Below are positions 42,051 through 51,930 of a stretch of DNA of 64,000 bases, in pieces. A program made the translations under genes and the position numbers. Every line of letters begins with the position of its first letter. The first letter of the stretch is position 1. This stretch comes from Nocardioides carbamazepini (GTDB lineage: Bacteria; Actinomycetota; Actinomycetes; Propionibacteriales; Nocardioidaceae), in NCBI RefSeq assembly GCF_024614185.1, contig NZ_JAHTLF010000010.1, positions 1 to 64,000 of the forward strand, written 5' to 3'. Under the pieces are notes generated by a model that ran no database searches, was not told the origin of the DNA, and was given only the letters and a program-made list of their open reading frames with translations.

Positions 42051-43595
42051 ATGGACCTGGGCAGAAGGAATCTCGTCAGGCTCGGCGGCGGCGCGGTGGT
42101 CGCGGGCTCGATCGCGACGGTCGCCGCCGGCGCCGCCGGGGCCGGCCCGGCCGGGGCCACCCCGGCCACGGAAGCCGCCCGCGGCACCACGGGCCGCGGC
42201 TCGATGGACCGCAAGCTCATCGAGTACGGCTGGGACATGCCCGGCCCCGAGTTCCTGCGCGACCACCTCGCCGACATGCAGGACAAGCCGTTCGACGGCC
42301 TCGTGTTCAACCTGCACGAGAACCGCCGACTCTCCGACGGCCGCGACGACCCGGCCAACGGTCCACTGACCACGATCACCAACCCGTTCTCGCTGACCCC
42401 GCTGACGGCCGCCGACCTCAAGCTCGACATCCTCGAGTCGCTGAGCTGGGGACGGTTCCGGGACAACTTCCTGTCCGTGTGGACCGGGTGGCCCAAGAGC
42501 GAGATGAACTGGTTCGACGAGAGCCACTGGCGGGTCATCCGACGCAACGCATCGGCGATCGCGACCGCCGTCAAGGCCGCCCGCGCGACCGGCATCTTCT
42601 TCGACGAGGAGAACTACGGCCACAACCAGTGGGCGTACGTCGCCCACCCCGGCAAGACCCGGCAGCAGGTCATGGACCAGGTCCGCAAGCGGGGCGCGGA
42701 GTTCGTCCGGGCGCTGCAGCAGGTCAAGCCGGACATCAAGATCTACTGCCTCAACGGCGCCTACATGTGGCGCTACCACCGCGAGTACTTCGACTCGATC
42801 AACAGCCCCGACATCTCGCCCTCCGCGACCTACGTCGCCTTCATGGACGGGATGCTCGACGGACTGGGACGGCGCGCGACGATCATCGACGGCGGCGAGG
42901 CGCAGTTCTACTTCGACGAGACGACCAAGTGGCGTCTCGACGGCCAGTTCCGCGAGAGCGCGGACTACCTGCTGTCCGCCAAGAACACCGAGAAGTACGC
43001 ACGCACCTCGCAGGGCAGCGTCGTCTACTCCGACCTGGTCAGCGGCAACAAGGCGGGGTTCGCGTTCACGCCGTCGTACTACCCGCAGCTGGCGAGCGCC
43101 GACTTCGAGGCCTGGACCGAGCACAACGTCTACCAGTCGCTGCTCGACTCCGAGGAGTACGTCTGGATCTACAACGAGAAGATGCAGTGGTGGACGGACA
43201 ACGCCTACCCCGGGCTCCAGGCCGCGATCACCCGCGCCCGGACCAAGTTCGACGCGGGCGCGGCGCTGGGCTTCGACCTCTGCAAGGCCGACGGGTTCGC
43301 CGACAAGGACTCCCGTCCCGCCGTCGTCAGCAGCCCCACCGTCGAGATCACCGGCCTCACCCACCGCTCGACAGTCCGGGCCGGCACCCGGGCACTGCTG
43401 ACCCTGTCCAGCGCGGGAGCCGGCGAGCGGCGCGTCGAGTGGTACGACAACGGCCGGCTGGTCGACGCGTCCTTCGGCAGCCCCTACCTCGGCGCCGTCA
43501 CCCTGGGCCCCGGCGTGCACACGCTGGTCGCCCGGATGTTCCTGGACGAGGGCGCGCACGTCACGTCCAACCCGATCGTCGTCCGCGCCCGGTAG
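42051..43595 (+). CDS. Tat-exported putative glycoside-hydrolase-like protein with C-terminal Ig-like domain
   Basis: 514 aa. The twin-arginine signal 'GRRNLVRLGGGAVVAGSIAT' (partial) is followed by an Ala/Gly-rich region. The mature N-terminal ~370 residues look like a (beta/alpha) barrel ('FDGLVFNLHE', 'TGIFFDEENYGHNQWAY' with acidic DEE, 'IKIYCLNGAYMWRYH'). Residues ~425-510 form an Ig-like beta domain ('VEITGLTHRSTVRAG...GVHTLVARMFLDEGAHV'). No named family is recognised. ATG 42051 has GAGGAG 5 nt upstream. Likely acts outside the cell on the polymer whose products the ABC system imports. Confidence 0.7.
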   Translation: MDLGRRNLVRLGGGAVVAGSIATVAAGAAGAGPAGATPATEAARGTTGRGSMDRKLIEYGWDMPGPEFLRDHLADMQDKPFDGLVFNLHENRRLSDGRDDPANGPLTTITNPFSLTPLTAADLKLDILESLSWGRFRDNFLSVWTGWPKSEMNWFDESHWRVIRRNASAIATAVKAARATGIFFDEENYGHNQWAYVAHPGKTRQQVMDQVRKRGAEFVRALQQVKPDIKIYCLNGAYMWRYHREYFDSINSPDISPSATYVAFMDGMLDGLGRRATIIDGGEAQFYFDETTKWRLDGQFRESADYLLSAKNTEKYARTSQGSVVYSDLVSGNKAGFAFTPSYYPQLASADFEAWTEHNVYQSLLDSEEYVWIYNEKMQWWTDNAYPGLQAAITRARTKFDAGAALGFDLCKADGFADKDSRPAVVSSPTVEITGLTHRSTVRAGTRALLTLSSAGAGERRVEWYDNGRLVDASFGSPYLGAVTLGPGVHTLVARMFLDEGAHVTSNPIVVRAR

Positions 43596-43680
43596 CAACC
43601 GGGCGCGGCGGCGCCACGTACCCCCACCCTCTACTACGGATCGTCCGGCACGTTCCTGCCGGTGAAGGATGCTGATCGAC

Positions 43681-44766
<1,086 letters not shown>

Positions 44767-44773
44767 CCTCCGG

Positions 44774-45758
44774 TCAGGTCACCGTGAACGTCAGCCGCAT
44801 CTCGTTGCGGTAGACCTCGCCCGGCCGCAGGACGGGCGAGGGGAAGCCGGGGCGGTTGACGTCGTCGGGGAAGCCGCTCGGCTCCAGCGCGACCCCCGCG
44901 AACGCCCCGGAGGTGGCCACCCGCATAGACGCAGAGCCCGGCCTGGTCGGTCGTCAGCTCGAGCCGCCGGCCACTGGCCGGGTCCGTCAGGGAGGCCGCC
45001 ACCCGCAGTCCCGTCCCGTCGAGCGCCCAGACGTCGTCGTACCCGCGCCCGTCCCGGGCGACCGCGTTGCCCGCGCCGATCGGCCGGGGGGCGCGGAAGT
45101 CATAGGGGGTGCCGGCCACCGGCCGCGGTCCACCCGACGGCAGCAGGTCGGCACCCAGCGGGACGTGCTGCCCGGCGGCGACCCGCAGCTCATGGCCGAG
45201 GACGTCGCCGGCGTCGTGGCCGGCGAGGTTCCAGTAGGAGTGGTGGACCATCCGGACGACGGTCGCCTCGTCGGTCGTCGCGCCCATCGTGATGGTGAGT
45301 GTGTTGGCGTCGAGGCGGTAGGTCACCCAGGCCTCGACAGTGCCGGGGAAGCCCTCCTCCCCCGCGGCCGAGCGGTGGCGGAAGGTGACCGTCTCGCCGT
45401 CGCCGCCGAGCTCGGTGCTCCAGCGGTGCTGGTCGAAGCCGCGCACGCCGCCGTGGACGTGGTGCTCGCCCTCGTTGGCCGCCAGCCGGTGCGTCACCCC
45501 GTCGAGCGTGAACGCCGCGTGCGCGATCCGCCCGGCGTACCGGCCGACGGTGGCGCCGAAGTAGCTCCGATCGCCGACCAGGCCGTCGAGACCGGGCGGC
45601 GCCAGCACCACATCGGCCAGGGCGCCGTCGCGACCGGGCAGATGCAGCTCGATCAGCCGGGCTCCGAGGTCGGCCAGGACGGCCCGGCCGTGTGCGTTCG
45701 CCAGCGTGACGATCCGCACCGGGTGCCCGTCGACCACGTGCTCGGCGACCTCAGGCAC
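44774..45758 (-). pseudogene. galM: Aldose 1-epimerase (GalM family) with a +1 frameshift
   Basis: Residues from ATG 45758 read as a good GalM ('FGATVGRYAGRIAHAAFTLDG', 'NEGEHHVHGG', 'VHHSYWNLAGH', 'PYDFRAPRPIG'). Near 44919 the reading frame shifts. The original frame then gives an Arg/Gly-rich tail past the usual end, whereas the frame offset by one base continues with 'ATSGAFAGVALEPSGFPDDVN' (partial) through 'LRPGEVYRNEM' to TGA at 44774-44776. Total length 985 nt (3n+1) indicates one extra base. It may be a real null allele or a sequencing error, since everything else is intact. The start overlaps the dehydrogenase stop by 8 nt. Interconverts alpha and beta sugar anomers when functional. 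Confidence 0.85.
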
Positions 45759-48555
45759 GGGCGGGCTCCACGGCGTCGAGCAGCAGCTCGAGGACGTGCC
45801 GGTACGGCCGGCCGGTCGCCCGGGTCATGCCGATCTCGCAGGTCCGGTTGAGCGAGGCGTAGGCGGTCGTCGGTCGTTCGCGGACCTGTGCCGCCTCCGC
45901 GGCGGTCGCCGCGGCGGTGAGCTCGGGGTGCAGCAGGCCGCGGTCGCCGGCGAAGGCGCAGCAGCCCCAGTCGGCGGGGAGGTGGACGTCGTCCGCGATC
46001 GCCTCCGCCAGCTGGAGCAGGTCGTCCTGCAGGCCGAGCCGGGTCGAGGAGCAGGTCGGGTGGAGGGTCAGCGACGGGAGCCGGTGGCGGACCTCGAGCC
46101 GGTCGAGCAGCCGGGTCGCGACGAACCTCACGGCGTCGACCACCTCCAGCTCGTCGGTGGGCGCGGTCCGCAGCATCTCGGCCAGGCCCTCGGTGCACGA
46201 GCTGGCGTCGATCACCACCGGCAGCCGGCCTTGTTCGCTCGCCCGCCACAGGGAGTCGCGGACCCGGGCCGCCATGGCGTCGTACCCGGCGAGGTGCCCC
46301 TTGGACTTCCAGGGCGTGCCGCAGCACAGCCCGGCGACGTCGTCGGGGATCCGCAGCTCGATGCCCGCCCGTCGGCTGAGCGAGCGCACCGCCTCGGCGA
46401 CACCCGAACCGCCGGGCTCGGGGCCGAACATCGAGGAGATGCAGGCGGGCAGGTAGACGGCAGCAGGCGCGGACGCCGCGGACGGTCGGCGCGGTGCCCC
46501 GCCGCGCGGCAGATCGTCCTGCCACTGGGGGACGCTCTCGGCGGAGGCGACCTGCCGGGCCGCGCTGCTGGCCCGGGAGGCGAGCCGGGGTGCCCGGTGC
46601 GCGGCGGTCAGCCCGGCGGACGCCACCCGCACGGCGCCGGACCAGCGGCCGGCGGCCGCATTCCAGATCCGGCCTTCCAGCCGGCTCTCGTTCTCGGCGC
46701 GCAGCCGCTTGGTGAGCTGCCCGGTGTCGATGAGCACGGGACACGCCACCTGGCACATGCCGTCGGCCGCGCAGGTCTCGGTGCCGTCGTACTCGTAGTC
46801 GGCGCGCAGCCGCTGGGCCAGCCCGGTGTCGCCGGCCTGCTCCGCACGCGCGATCTCGCGCCGCAGGGCGATCCGCTGCCGGGGCGTGGTCGTGAGGTCG
46901 CGGCTCGGACACACGGGCTCGCAGTAGCCGCACTCGACGCAGCGGTCGACCTCCTCCTCGACGGTGGGTGTCGTCTTGAGGTCGCGCACGTGCAGGTCGA
47001 CCCGGTCGGTCAGGATGGTGTCCGGGTTGAGGATGCCGTGGGGGTCGCAGGTCCGCTTGAGCTCGACCATGACGTCGTAGAGCTCCGGGCCGTACTGGCG
47101 GCCGACGTACGGCGCCATGATCCGGCCGGTGCCGTGCTCGGCCTTGAGCGTCCCGTCGTACCCGAGCACGAGGTCGACCATGTCGTCGGTGAAGGCGAGG
47201 TACCGCTGGGTCGTGCCCGCCCCCTGGGCGGGGAACGTCTCGTTGAGGAGGAAGTGGATGTTGCCGTCCTTGGCGTGGCCGAAGATCACGCTGTCGTCGT
47301 ACCCGTGGCGGGCGAAGAGCTCGACCAGGTCCTCACAGGCCGCTGCCAGCGAGGCGACCGGGACGGCGACGTCCTCGAGCAGCGCGGTCGTGCCCGAGGG
47401 ACGGTTGCCGGCGACCGTCGCGTAGAGCCCCTTGCGGATGTGCCACAACGCGGCGCGCTCGCGCGCGTCACTGGTGAGCGTGGCCGGCGCGCAGAGGTCC
47501 AGCCCGGCCAGCAGCGCGGCGCTGGCGCCGACCCGGTCGGCCAACCCGGCGGGCGCGGCCTCCTGGTACTCGACGAGCAGGGCGGCGTGGCGGTCCACGG
47601 CCAGCCCGCGCAGCAGGTCGCTCGCCTGAGGGTCGCGCTGCGCCACGCGGAGGGAGGTGGCGTCCATCAGCTCGATGGCCGTCAGCTCGGCCGCGACGAG
47701 CGCCGGCAGCGCGTCCGTCGCGTCCCGCAGGTCGCGGAAGACCAGCAGCCCGGTGGCCCGGTGCGTGTTGAGCGGAACGGTCCGGAAGGTCCCCGCCGCG
47801 ACGAACGCCAGCGTGCCCTCGCTGCCGATCACCAGGTGCAGCAGGATCTCGACCGGCTCGTCGAAGTCGAGGAACGCGTTGATCCCGTAGCCCATCGTGT
47901 TCTTCAGACTGAACTGCCGACGGATCGCGGCCACGGACGTCGGGTCCGCGCGCACCCGGTCGCGCAGCTCGGCGATCCGCCGGTGCATCTGCGGTTCGTG
48001 GTGCGCGAAGTGGCTGTCGGCGTCCGGACGCGCCGTGTCCAGGACGGTTCCGGATGCCAGCACCAGCACGGCCGAGGCGAGGGTCCGGTAGGTGTTCGTC
48101 GTGGTCCCGCAGGTCATGCCGCTGGAGTTGTTGGCGATGACGCCGCCGACCGTGCAGGCGGTCTCGCTGGCCGGGTCCGGACCGAGCCGGCGCCCGTACG
48201 GCGCCAGGCGGGCGTTGACCGCCGCCACCGTCGCGCCGGGTCCCACCCGCACCCGCGCGCCGTCGTCGAGCACCTCGATCGTGCGGAACCGGCGGCGGGT
48301 GTCGACGAGCAGCTGGTCGGTGCCCGCCTGGCCGCTGAGGCTCGTGCCCCCGGAGCGGAAGGTGACCGGCAGGTCGAGCCGCACGGCGGTGCGCAGGAGC
48401 GCCGCGACCTGGAGGTGATCGGCCGGGGTGAGCACGGCCTGCGGCGTGAGCAGGTAGTGCGAGGCGTCGTGGGCGAGCTTGAGCCGGTCGATCTCGCGGA
48501 CGCTCACGCCGCCAGGGACGGCGCTCTCCAGCGCGAGAAGGGTGGGTGCGTCCAC
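45751..48555 (-). CDS. FAD- and Fe-S-containing D-2-hydroxyacid (D-lactate-type) dehydrogenase
   Basis: 934 aa fusion of a GlcD-like and a GlcF-like half. The N-terminal FAD domain carries 'FRSGGTSLSGQAGTDQLLVD' and 'GGVIANNSSGM'; the FAD-linked oxidase C-terminal domain contains 'FGHAKDGNIHF'. Two 4Fe-4S motifs follow ('CVECGYCEPVCPS', 'CAADGMCQVACPV') and then CCG-type cysteine-rich domains ('GLCCGTPW', 'GCCAFAGDRG'). This matches the Dld/YdiJ family that oxidises D-lactate, D-2-hydroxyglutarate or similar acids. It is divergent from the third IclR gene; the shared palindrome at 48584-48600 implies control by it. It may clear D-lactate-like end products of sugar-acid cleavage. Confidence 0.9.
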   Translation of the reverse strand: MDAPTLLALESAVPGGVSVREIDRLKLAHDASHYLLTPQAVLTPADHLQVAALLRTAVRLDLPVTFRSGGTSLSGQAGTDQLLVDTRRRFRTIEVLDDGARVRVGPGATVAAVNARLAPYGRRLGPDPASETACTVGGVIANNSSGMTCGTTTNTYRTLASAVLVLASGTVLDTARPDADSHFAHHEPQMHRRIAELRDRVRADPTSVAAIRRQFSLKNTMGYGINAFLDFDEPVEILLHLVIGSEGTLAFVAAGTFRTVPLNTHRATGLLVFRDLRDATDALPALVAAELTAIELMDATSLRVAQRDPQASDLLRGLAVDRHAALLVEYQEAAPAGLADRVGASAALLAGLDLCAPATLTSDARERAALWHIRKGLYATVAGNRPSGTTALLEDVAVPVASLAAACEDLVELFARHGYDDSVIFGHAKDGNIHFLLNETFPAQGAGTTQRYLAFTDDMVDLVLGYDGTLKAEHGTGRIMAPYVGRQYGPELYDVMVELKRTCDPHGILNPDTILTDRVDLHVRDLKTTPTVEEEVDRCVECGYCEPVCPSRDLTTTPRQRIALRREIARAEQAGDTGLAQRLRADYEYDGTETCAADGMCQVACPVLIDTGQLTKRLRAENESRLEGRIWNAAAGRWSGAVRVASAGLTAAHRAPRLASRASSAARQVASAESVPQWQDDLPRGGAPRRPSAASAPAAVYLPACISSMFGPEPGGSGVAEAVRSLSRRAGIELRIPDDVAGLCCGTPWKSKGHLAGYDAMAARVRDSLWRASEQGRLPVVIDASSCTEGLAEMLRTAPTDELEVVDAVRFVATRLLDRLEVRHRLPSLTLHPTCSSTRLGLQDDLLQLAEAIADDVHLPADWGCCAFAGDRGLLHPELTAAATAAEAAQVRERPTTAYASLNRTCEIGMTRATGRPYRHVLELLLDAVEPARA

Positions 48556-48583
48556 GGATCTGGCTCCTTCACGAGATTTCCTG

Positions 48584-48613
48584 GTTCCAATTTTCGGAAC
48601 GCCGCTCTACTAT
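48584..48613 (+). promoter_or_regulatory. Operator and leaderless promoter for the third iclR gene
   Basis: GTTCCA-ATTTT-CGGAAC (48584-48600) lies between the divergent dehydrogenase and IclR genes. TACTAT (48608-48613) is a good -10 box 7 nt before GTG 48621, and TTGGAA (48614-48619) repeats half of the palindrome over the start. Confidence 0.6.
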
Positions 48614-48620
48614 TTGGAAT

Positions 48621-49427
48621 GTGAGCGAGCGTAGCGCGTCCCGAGCGAAGGCGGAACCCACGCCGGCCGAGCCCCTCGTGGGCGCCGACCGCGTACTCGC
48701 CATCCTGCAGGAGCTGGCCGCTCGCCCCGCCGGTGCGAGCCTCGACGAGCTCGCCCGCGCCGTCTCCTCCCCGAAGCCGACCGTGCACCGCGCACTGGCC
48801 TCGCTGCGCCGCGCCGGCTTCGCGAACCTGCTCGGCGCAGGCCACTACGTCCTGGGCGACGAGTTCCTGCGCCTGGCCTTCAGCAACCACGAGGCGCGTC
48901 CCGAGCACCAGCGCGTGCAGCCGATCCTCGAGGCCCTCGCCGAGGAGTTCGGCGAGACCGCCCACTACGCGGTGCTCGACGGCCGCACGATCATCTACCG
49001 CGCCAAGGTCGACCCCGCCGAGGGCGCGGTCAAGCTCACCTCGGTGATCGGCGGCCGCAACCCCGCCCACTGCACAGCAGTCGGCAAGCTGCTGCTGTCC
49101 TACGAGCTCGACGACGCCGACGCCGTACGGGACTGGATCGGCGACGTCGCACTGCCGGCCCACACCCCACGGACCAGGACCACACCCGAGGCCCTCGCCG
49201 AGGACTTCCTCCTCTCCCGCAAGCGCGGCTTCAGCGTCGAGGACGAGGAGAACGAGCCCGGCGTCGCATGCCTGGCCGTGCCGCTCTTCCTCGGCTCACC
49301 GACCCGCCCCACGGGCGCGGTCAGCGTCAGCGCCATCGCCTACCGCACGCCCCTGGCCCGCCTGATCGACGACGTGGATCGCATCAAGGCGATCATCGCG
49401 CGCACCCAGGACATCGGCCACCCCTGA
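48621..49427 (+). CDS. IclR-family regulator of the hydroxyacid-dehydrogenase/FAH segment
   Basis: 268 aa. The winged helix is at ~20-75 ('GADRVLAILQELAARPAGASLDELARAVSSPKPTVHRALASLRR' region) and the effector domain follows ('HCTAVGKLLLSYELDDAD', 'GFSVEDEENEPGVACLAVPLF'). GTG 48621 has no Shine-Dalgarno but a TACTAT box 7 nt upstream, so a leaderless transcript is likely. It probably represses itself, the divergent dehydrogenase-galM pair and perhaps the downstream FAH-SDR pair, 52 nt away. Confidence 0.88.
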   Translation: MSERSASRAKAEPTPAEPLVGADRVLAILQELAARPAGASLDELARAVSSPKPTVHRALASLRRAGFANLLGAGHYVLGDEFLRLAFSNHEARPEHQRVQPILEALAEEFGETAHYAVLDGRTIIYRAKVDPAEGAVKLTSVIGGRNPAHCTAVGKLLLSYELDDADAVRDWIGDVALPAHTPRTRTTPEALAEDFLLSRKRGFSVEDEENEPGVACLAVPLFLGSPTRPTGAVSVSAIAYRTPLARLIDDVDRIKAIIARTQDIGHP

Positions 49428-49479
49428 ACACGCCCAGCACCCACTCCCGATCGATCCCACAACCCCAAGGACCCCACCC

Positions 49480-50343
49480 ATGCAACTGATGCGAATCGGA
49501 AACCCCGGCCAGGAGAAGCCCGTCGTCCGGGTGGACGACGACTCCTACGTCGACGTGTCCGACCTCGTGACCGACTACGACGCCGACTTCTTCGCCAACG
49601 GGTACGACGCCCTGCGCGCCCAGGTCGCGCAGCGTCGGGCCGCCGGCGCGACCCATCGCTTCGACGGCGTGCGGATCGGTGCGCCGATCGCCCGCCCGCA
49701 CCAGATCCTGTGCATCGGGCTCAACTACAGCGACCACGCCGCCGAGACCGGCCAGGCGGTTCCGGACGAGCCGATCCTGTTCACCAAGTCGCCCAACACG
49801 ATGGTCGGGCCCTACGACGAGGTCCGGCTTCCCCGCGGCGGCGACAAGACGGACTGGGAGGTCGAGCTCGGCATCGTGATCGGCCGCCGGGCCAGCTATC
49901 TCGCCGGTCCGGACGAGGCGCGCGACCACATCGCCGGCTTCGTGCTGGTCAACGACGTGAGCGAGCGTGCCTTCCAGCTCGAGCGCGGTGGCCAGTGGTC
50001 CAAGGGCAAGTCGGCCGCCACCTTCAACCCCGCCGGCCCGTGGGTCGCCACGCCCGACGAGATCGCGGACGTCGGCGAGCTCGGCATGTGGCTCGACGTC
50101 AACGGCGTGCGCCGGCAGACCGGCTCGACGTCGACGATGATCTTCGACCCCTACTTCATCGTCCACTACCTCAGCCAGTTCATGGTCCTCGAGCCCGGCG
50201 ACCTGATCAACACCGGCACTCCTCCAGGCGTCGGGATGGGGCTGGAGCCGCCGGTCTTCCTCGCCGAGGGCGACGTCATGGAGCTGGGCATCGACGGCCT
50301 CGGGTCCCAGCGCCAGCGCGTCCTCGCGGCGTCCGTCTCGTGA
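49480..50343 (+). CDS. Fumarylacetoacetate-hydrolase-family protein (diketo sugar-acid hydrolase type)
   Basis: 287 aa. The FAH-fold metal-site motifs 'DWEVELGIVIGRRAS' and 'FVLVNDVSERAFQLERGGQWSKGKS' (partial), then 'PLINTGTPPGVGMG'-like 'LINTGTPPGVGMG', are present. The 'QWSKGKS' variant is common in 2,4-diketo-3-deoxy-L-fuconate-type hydrolases, which release pyruvate and lactate. Partner SDR overlaps by GTGA. Together they fit the non-phosphorylated sugar-acid route (dehydrogenate the 2-keto-3-deoxy acid, then hydrolyse). The lactate released could feed the FAD dehydrogenase next door. Confidence 0.87.
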   Translation: MQLMRIGNPGQEKPVVRVDDDSYVDVSDLVTDYDADFFANGYDALRAQVAQRRAAGATHRFDGVRIGAPIARPHQILCIGLNYSDHAAETGQAVPDEPILFTKSPNTMVGPYDEVRLPRGGDKTDWEVELGIVIGRRASYLAGPDEARDHIAGFVLVNDVSERAFQLERGGQWSKGKSAATFNPAGPWVATPDEIADVGELGMWLDVNGVRRQTGSTSTMIFDPYFIVHYLSQFMVLEPGDLINTGTPPGVGMGLEPPVFLAEGDVMELGIDGLGSQRQRVLAASVS

Positions 50344-51095
50344 CCGGCGCACGAGCCGCTGAGTTCGACGGACTGGTCGCCGCCGTCACCGGGGCCGCGA
50401 GCGGGATCGGGGCGGCCACCGCCGCGTTGCTCGCCGAGCGCGGCGCGACCGTCGTCGTCCTCGACCGCACCCCGCCGACGGACGGCGACCTGCCGAGCGT
50501 CGCCTGCGACATCACCGACGACACCCAGATCGACGCCGCGGTGGCCGAGATCGAGGGCCGGTACGGACGTCTCGACATCCTCGTCAACAACGCCGGCATC
50601 GGCGCCCAGGGCGACGTCAGCGTCAACGACCGCGCCGAGTGGCACCGGGCCCTCGACGTCAACGTCGTCGGCGCGGCGCGGATGACCGCGGCCGCGCTCC
50701 CCCTGCTCCGTGCCTCCGACCACGCCGCCGTCGTCAACGTCGGCTCCGTGGTCGCCGCGGTCGGCGTCCGCAACCGAGCGCTCTATAGCGCCACCAAGGG
50801 CGCCGTCCAGGCCCTCACCCTCGCGATGGCGGCCGACCACGTCGGCGAGGGCATCCGGGTCAACTGCGTGATGCCCGGCACCGCGGACACCCCCTGGATC
50901 GGACGCCTGCTCGCCACCGCCGACGACCCCGACGCCGAAGCGACGGCACTGCGGGCTCGACAGCCGCTCGGCCGCCTGGTCACGGCCGACGAGGTCGCCA
51001 ACGCCATCGCCTATCTGGCAAGCCCCCTGGCGGCATCGACCACCGGGACCGTGCTCGCGGTGGACGGCGGCATGGGGTCGCTCCGGGTCGGGTGA
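50340..51095 (+). CDS. Short-chain dehydrogenase/reductase (SDR), putative 2-keto-3-deoxy sugar-acid dehydrogenase
   Basis: 251 aa: 'VTGAASGIG' (16-24), 'VNNAG' (82-86), catalytic S136, Y149 and K153. GTG 50340 overlaps the FAH-family stop (GTGA), so the two are co-translated. The pairing with a diketo-acid hydrolase is the basis for the suggested substrate; sequence alone only supports SDR. Confidence 0.86.
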   Translation: MTGARAAEFDGLVAAVTGAASGIGAATAALLAERGATVVVLDRTPPTDGDLPSVACDITDDTQIDAAVAEIEGRYGRLDILVNNAGIGAQGDVSVNDRAEWHRALDVNVVGAARMTAAALPLLRASDHAAVVNVGSVVAAVGVRNRALYSATKGAVQALTLAMAADHVGEGIRVNCVMPGTADTPWIGRLLATADDPDAEATALRARQPLGRLVTADEVANAIAYLASPLAASTTGTVLAVDGGMGSLRVG

Positions 51096-51186
51096 CCCGC
51101 GTCGGATCCTTCACATTGGGCTTCGCCGCAGTCGGCAGAGCTCGCCGTTCATCGCGCACCCGCACGAACGGTGACCTCGGATCTGC

Positions 51187-51822
51187 TCAGCCGGCGAAGG
51201 CGGCGCGGCCCTGCATGGCGGAGGTACCGAGGTCGCTCTTGGGGAGCGGCTCGCCGGCGTCGACGGCTGCGGCCCAGGCCTCGGTGCTGGCGACCGCGGC
51301 GAAGTTGGAGTGCAGGAGCACGAGCAGGGTCTGGTGCAGCTGGTCGGCGGAGACCTTGCCGGCCTCGTTGGCCAGATGGATCGCGCCACTGGCGTCGGAG
51401 AGGATCTCCGCGGCCAGGCCGAGCTCCTCGGCGCCCACGGCGGTGGCGATGTCGCAGTTGTTGGTCATGAAGCCGACGATGGTGACGGTGTCGACGTCCT
51501 GCTCGGCCAGCCACGCGGCGACGTCCGTGCCCGCGAAGACGCTGCTCCTGTCCTTGGTCACCCGCTTCCACGACGGCTGCAGGCGCCGCTCGATCTCGGG
51601 GTGCAGCGCCCAGCTGTCGCTGCCGACGGCGAACACCGGAGCACCTTCGGGCAGCTCGTGCTGGACGACGACCACGGGCAGGTCCTCACGCACGGCGACG
51701 TCGAGCGCAGCGAGGACGTTGGCGAGCGACTGCTCGCGGGACGGGGACTGGATCTGAAGGATCCCGTCGAAGTACTCCTGCTGGACATCGACGACGATCA
51801 GGGCGCGGCGGGGCGTGGACAC
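51187..51822 (-). CDS. Isochorismatase-like cysteine hydrolase
   Basis: 211 aa. The catalytic triad of the family is visible: Asp12 ('VVDVQQEYF'), Lys90 ('RVTKDRSSVF') and Cys123 ('GFMTNNCDIATA'). Such enzymes hydrolyse amides such as nicotinamide, N-carbamoylsarcosine or ureidoacrylate. GTG 51822 has AGGAG 6-7 nt upstream. It is divergent from a GlxA-type regulator, a common pairing in which the regulator controls the hydrolase. The substrate is unknown. Confidence 0.9.
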   Translation of the reverse strand: MSTPRRALIVVDVQQEYFDGILQIQSPSREQSLANVLAALDVAVREDLPVVVVQHELPEGAPVFAVGSDSWALHPEIERRLQPSWKRVTKDRSSVFAGTDVAAWLAEQDVDTVTIVGFMTNNCDIATAVGAEELGLAAEILSDASGAIHLANEAGKVSADQLHQTLLVLLHSNFAAVASTEAWAAAVDAGEPLPKSDLGTSAMQGRAAFAG

Positions 51823-51884
51823 GGAGGTTCTCCTCGGTTCGATCGGACGGGGTGGCTCCCTCACTGTCGTCGCTGCGGGGCCGG

Positions 51885-51914
51885 TATCGTGAGTGGCACG
51901 AAAGACGACTTTCG
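51885..51914 (+). promoter_or_regulatory. Promoter and palindrome between the cysteine hydrolase and the GlxA-type regulator
   Basis: TATCGT (51885-51890) is a candidate -10. CGAAAG-ACGA-CTTTCG (51899-51914) is a perfect 6-bp-arm palindrome at the expected transcription start and could be the regulator's operator. Confidence 0.45.
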
Positions 51915-51930
51915 ATGAGATCGGGCCAGC

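Noticed and set aside
45706..48624. Long plus-strand open frame opposite the FAD/Fe-S dehydrogenase
   Set aside because: Arg/Gln/Val-rich shadow; the minus strand has FAD and 4Fe-4S motifs in order.
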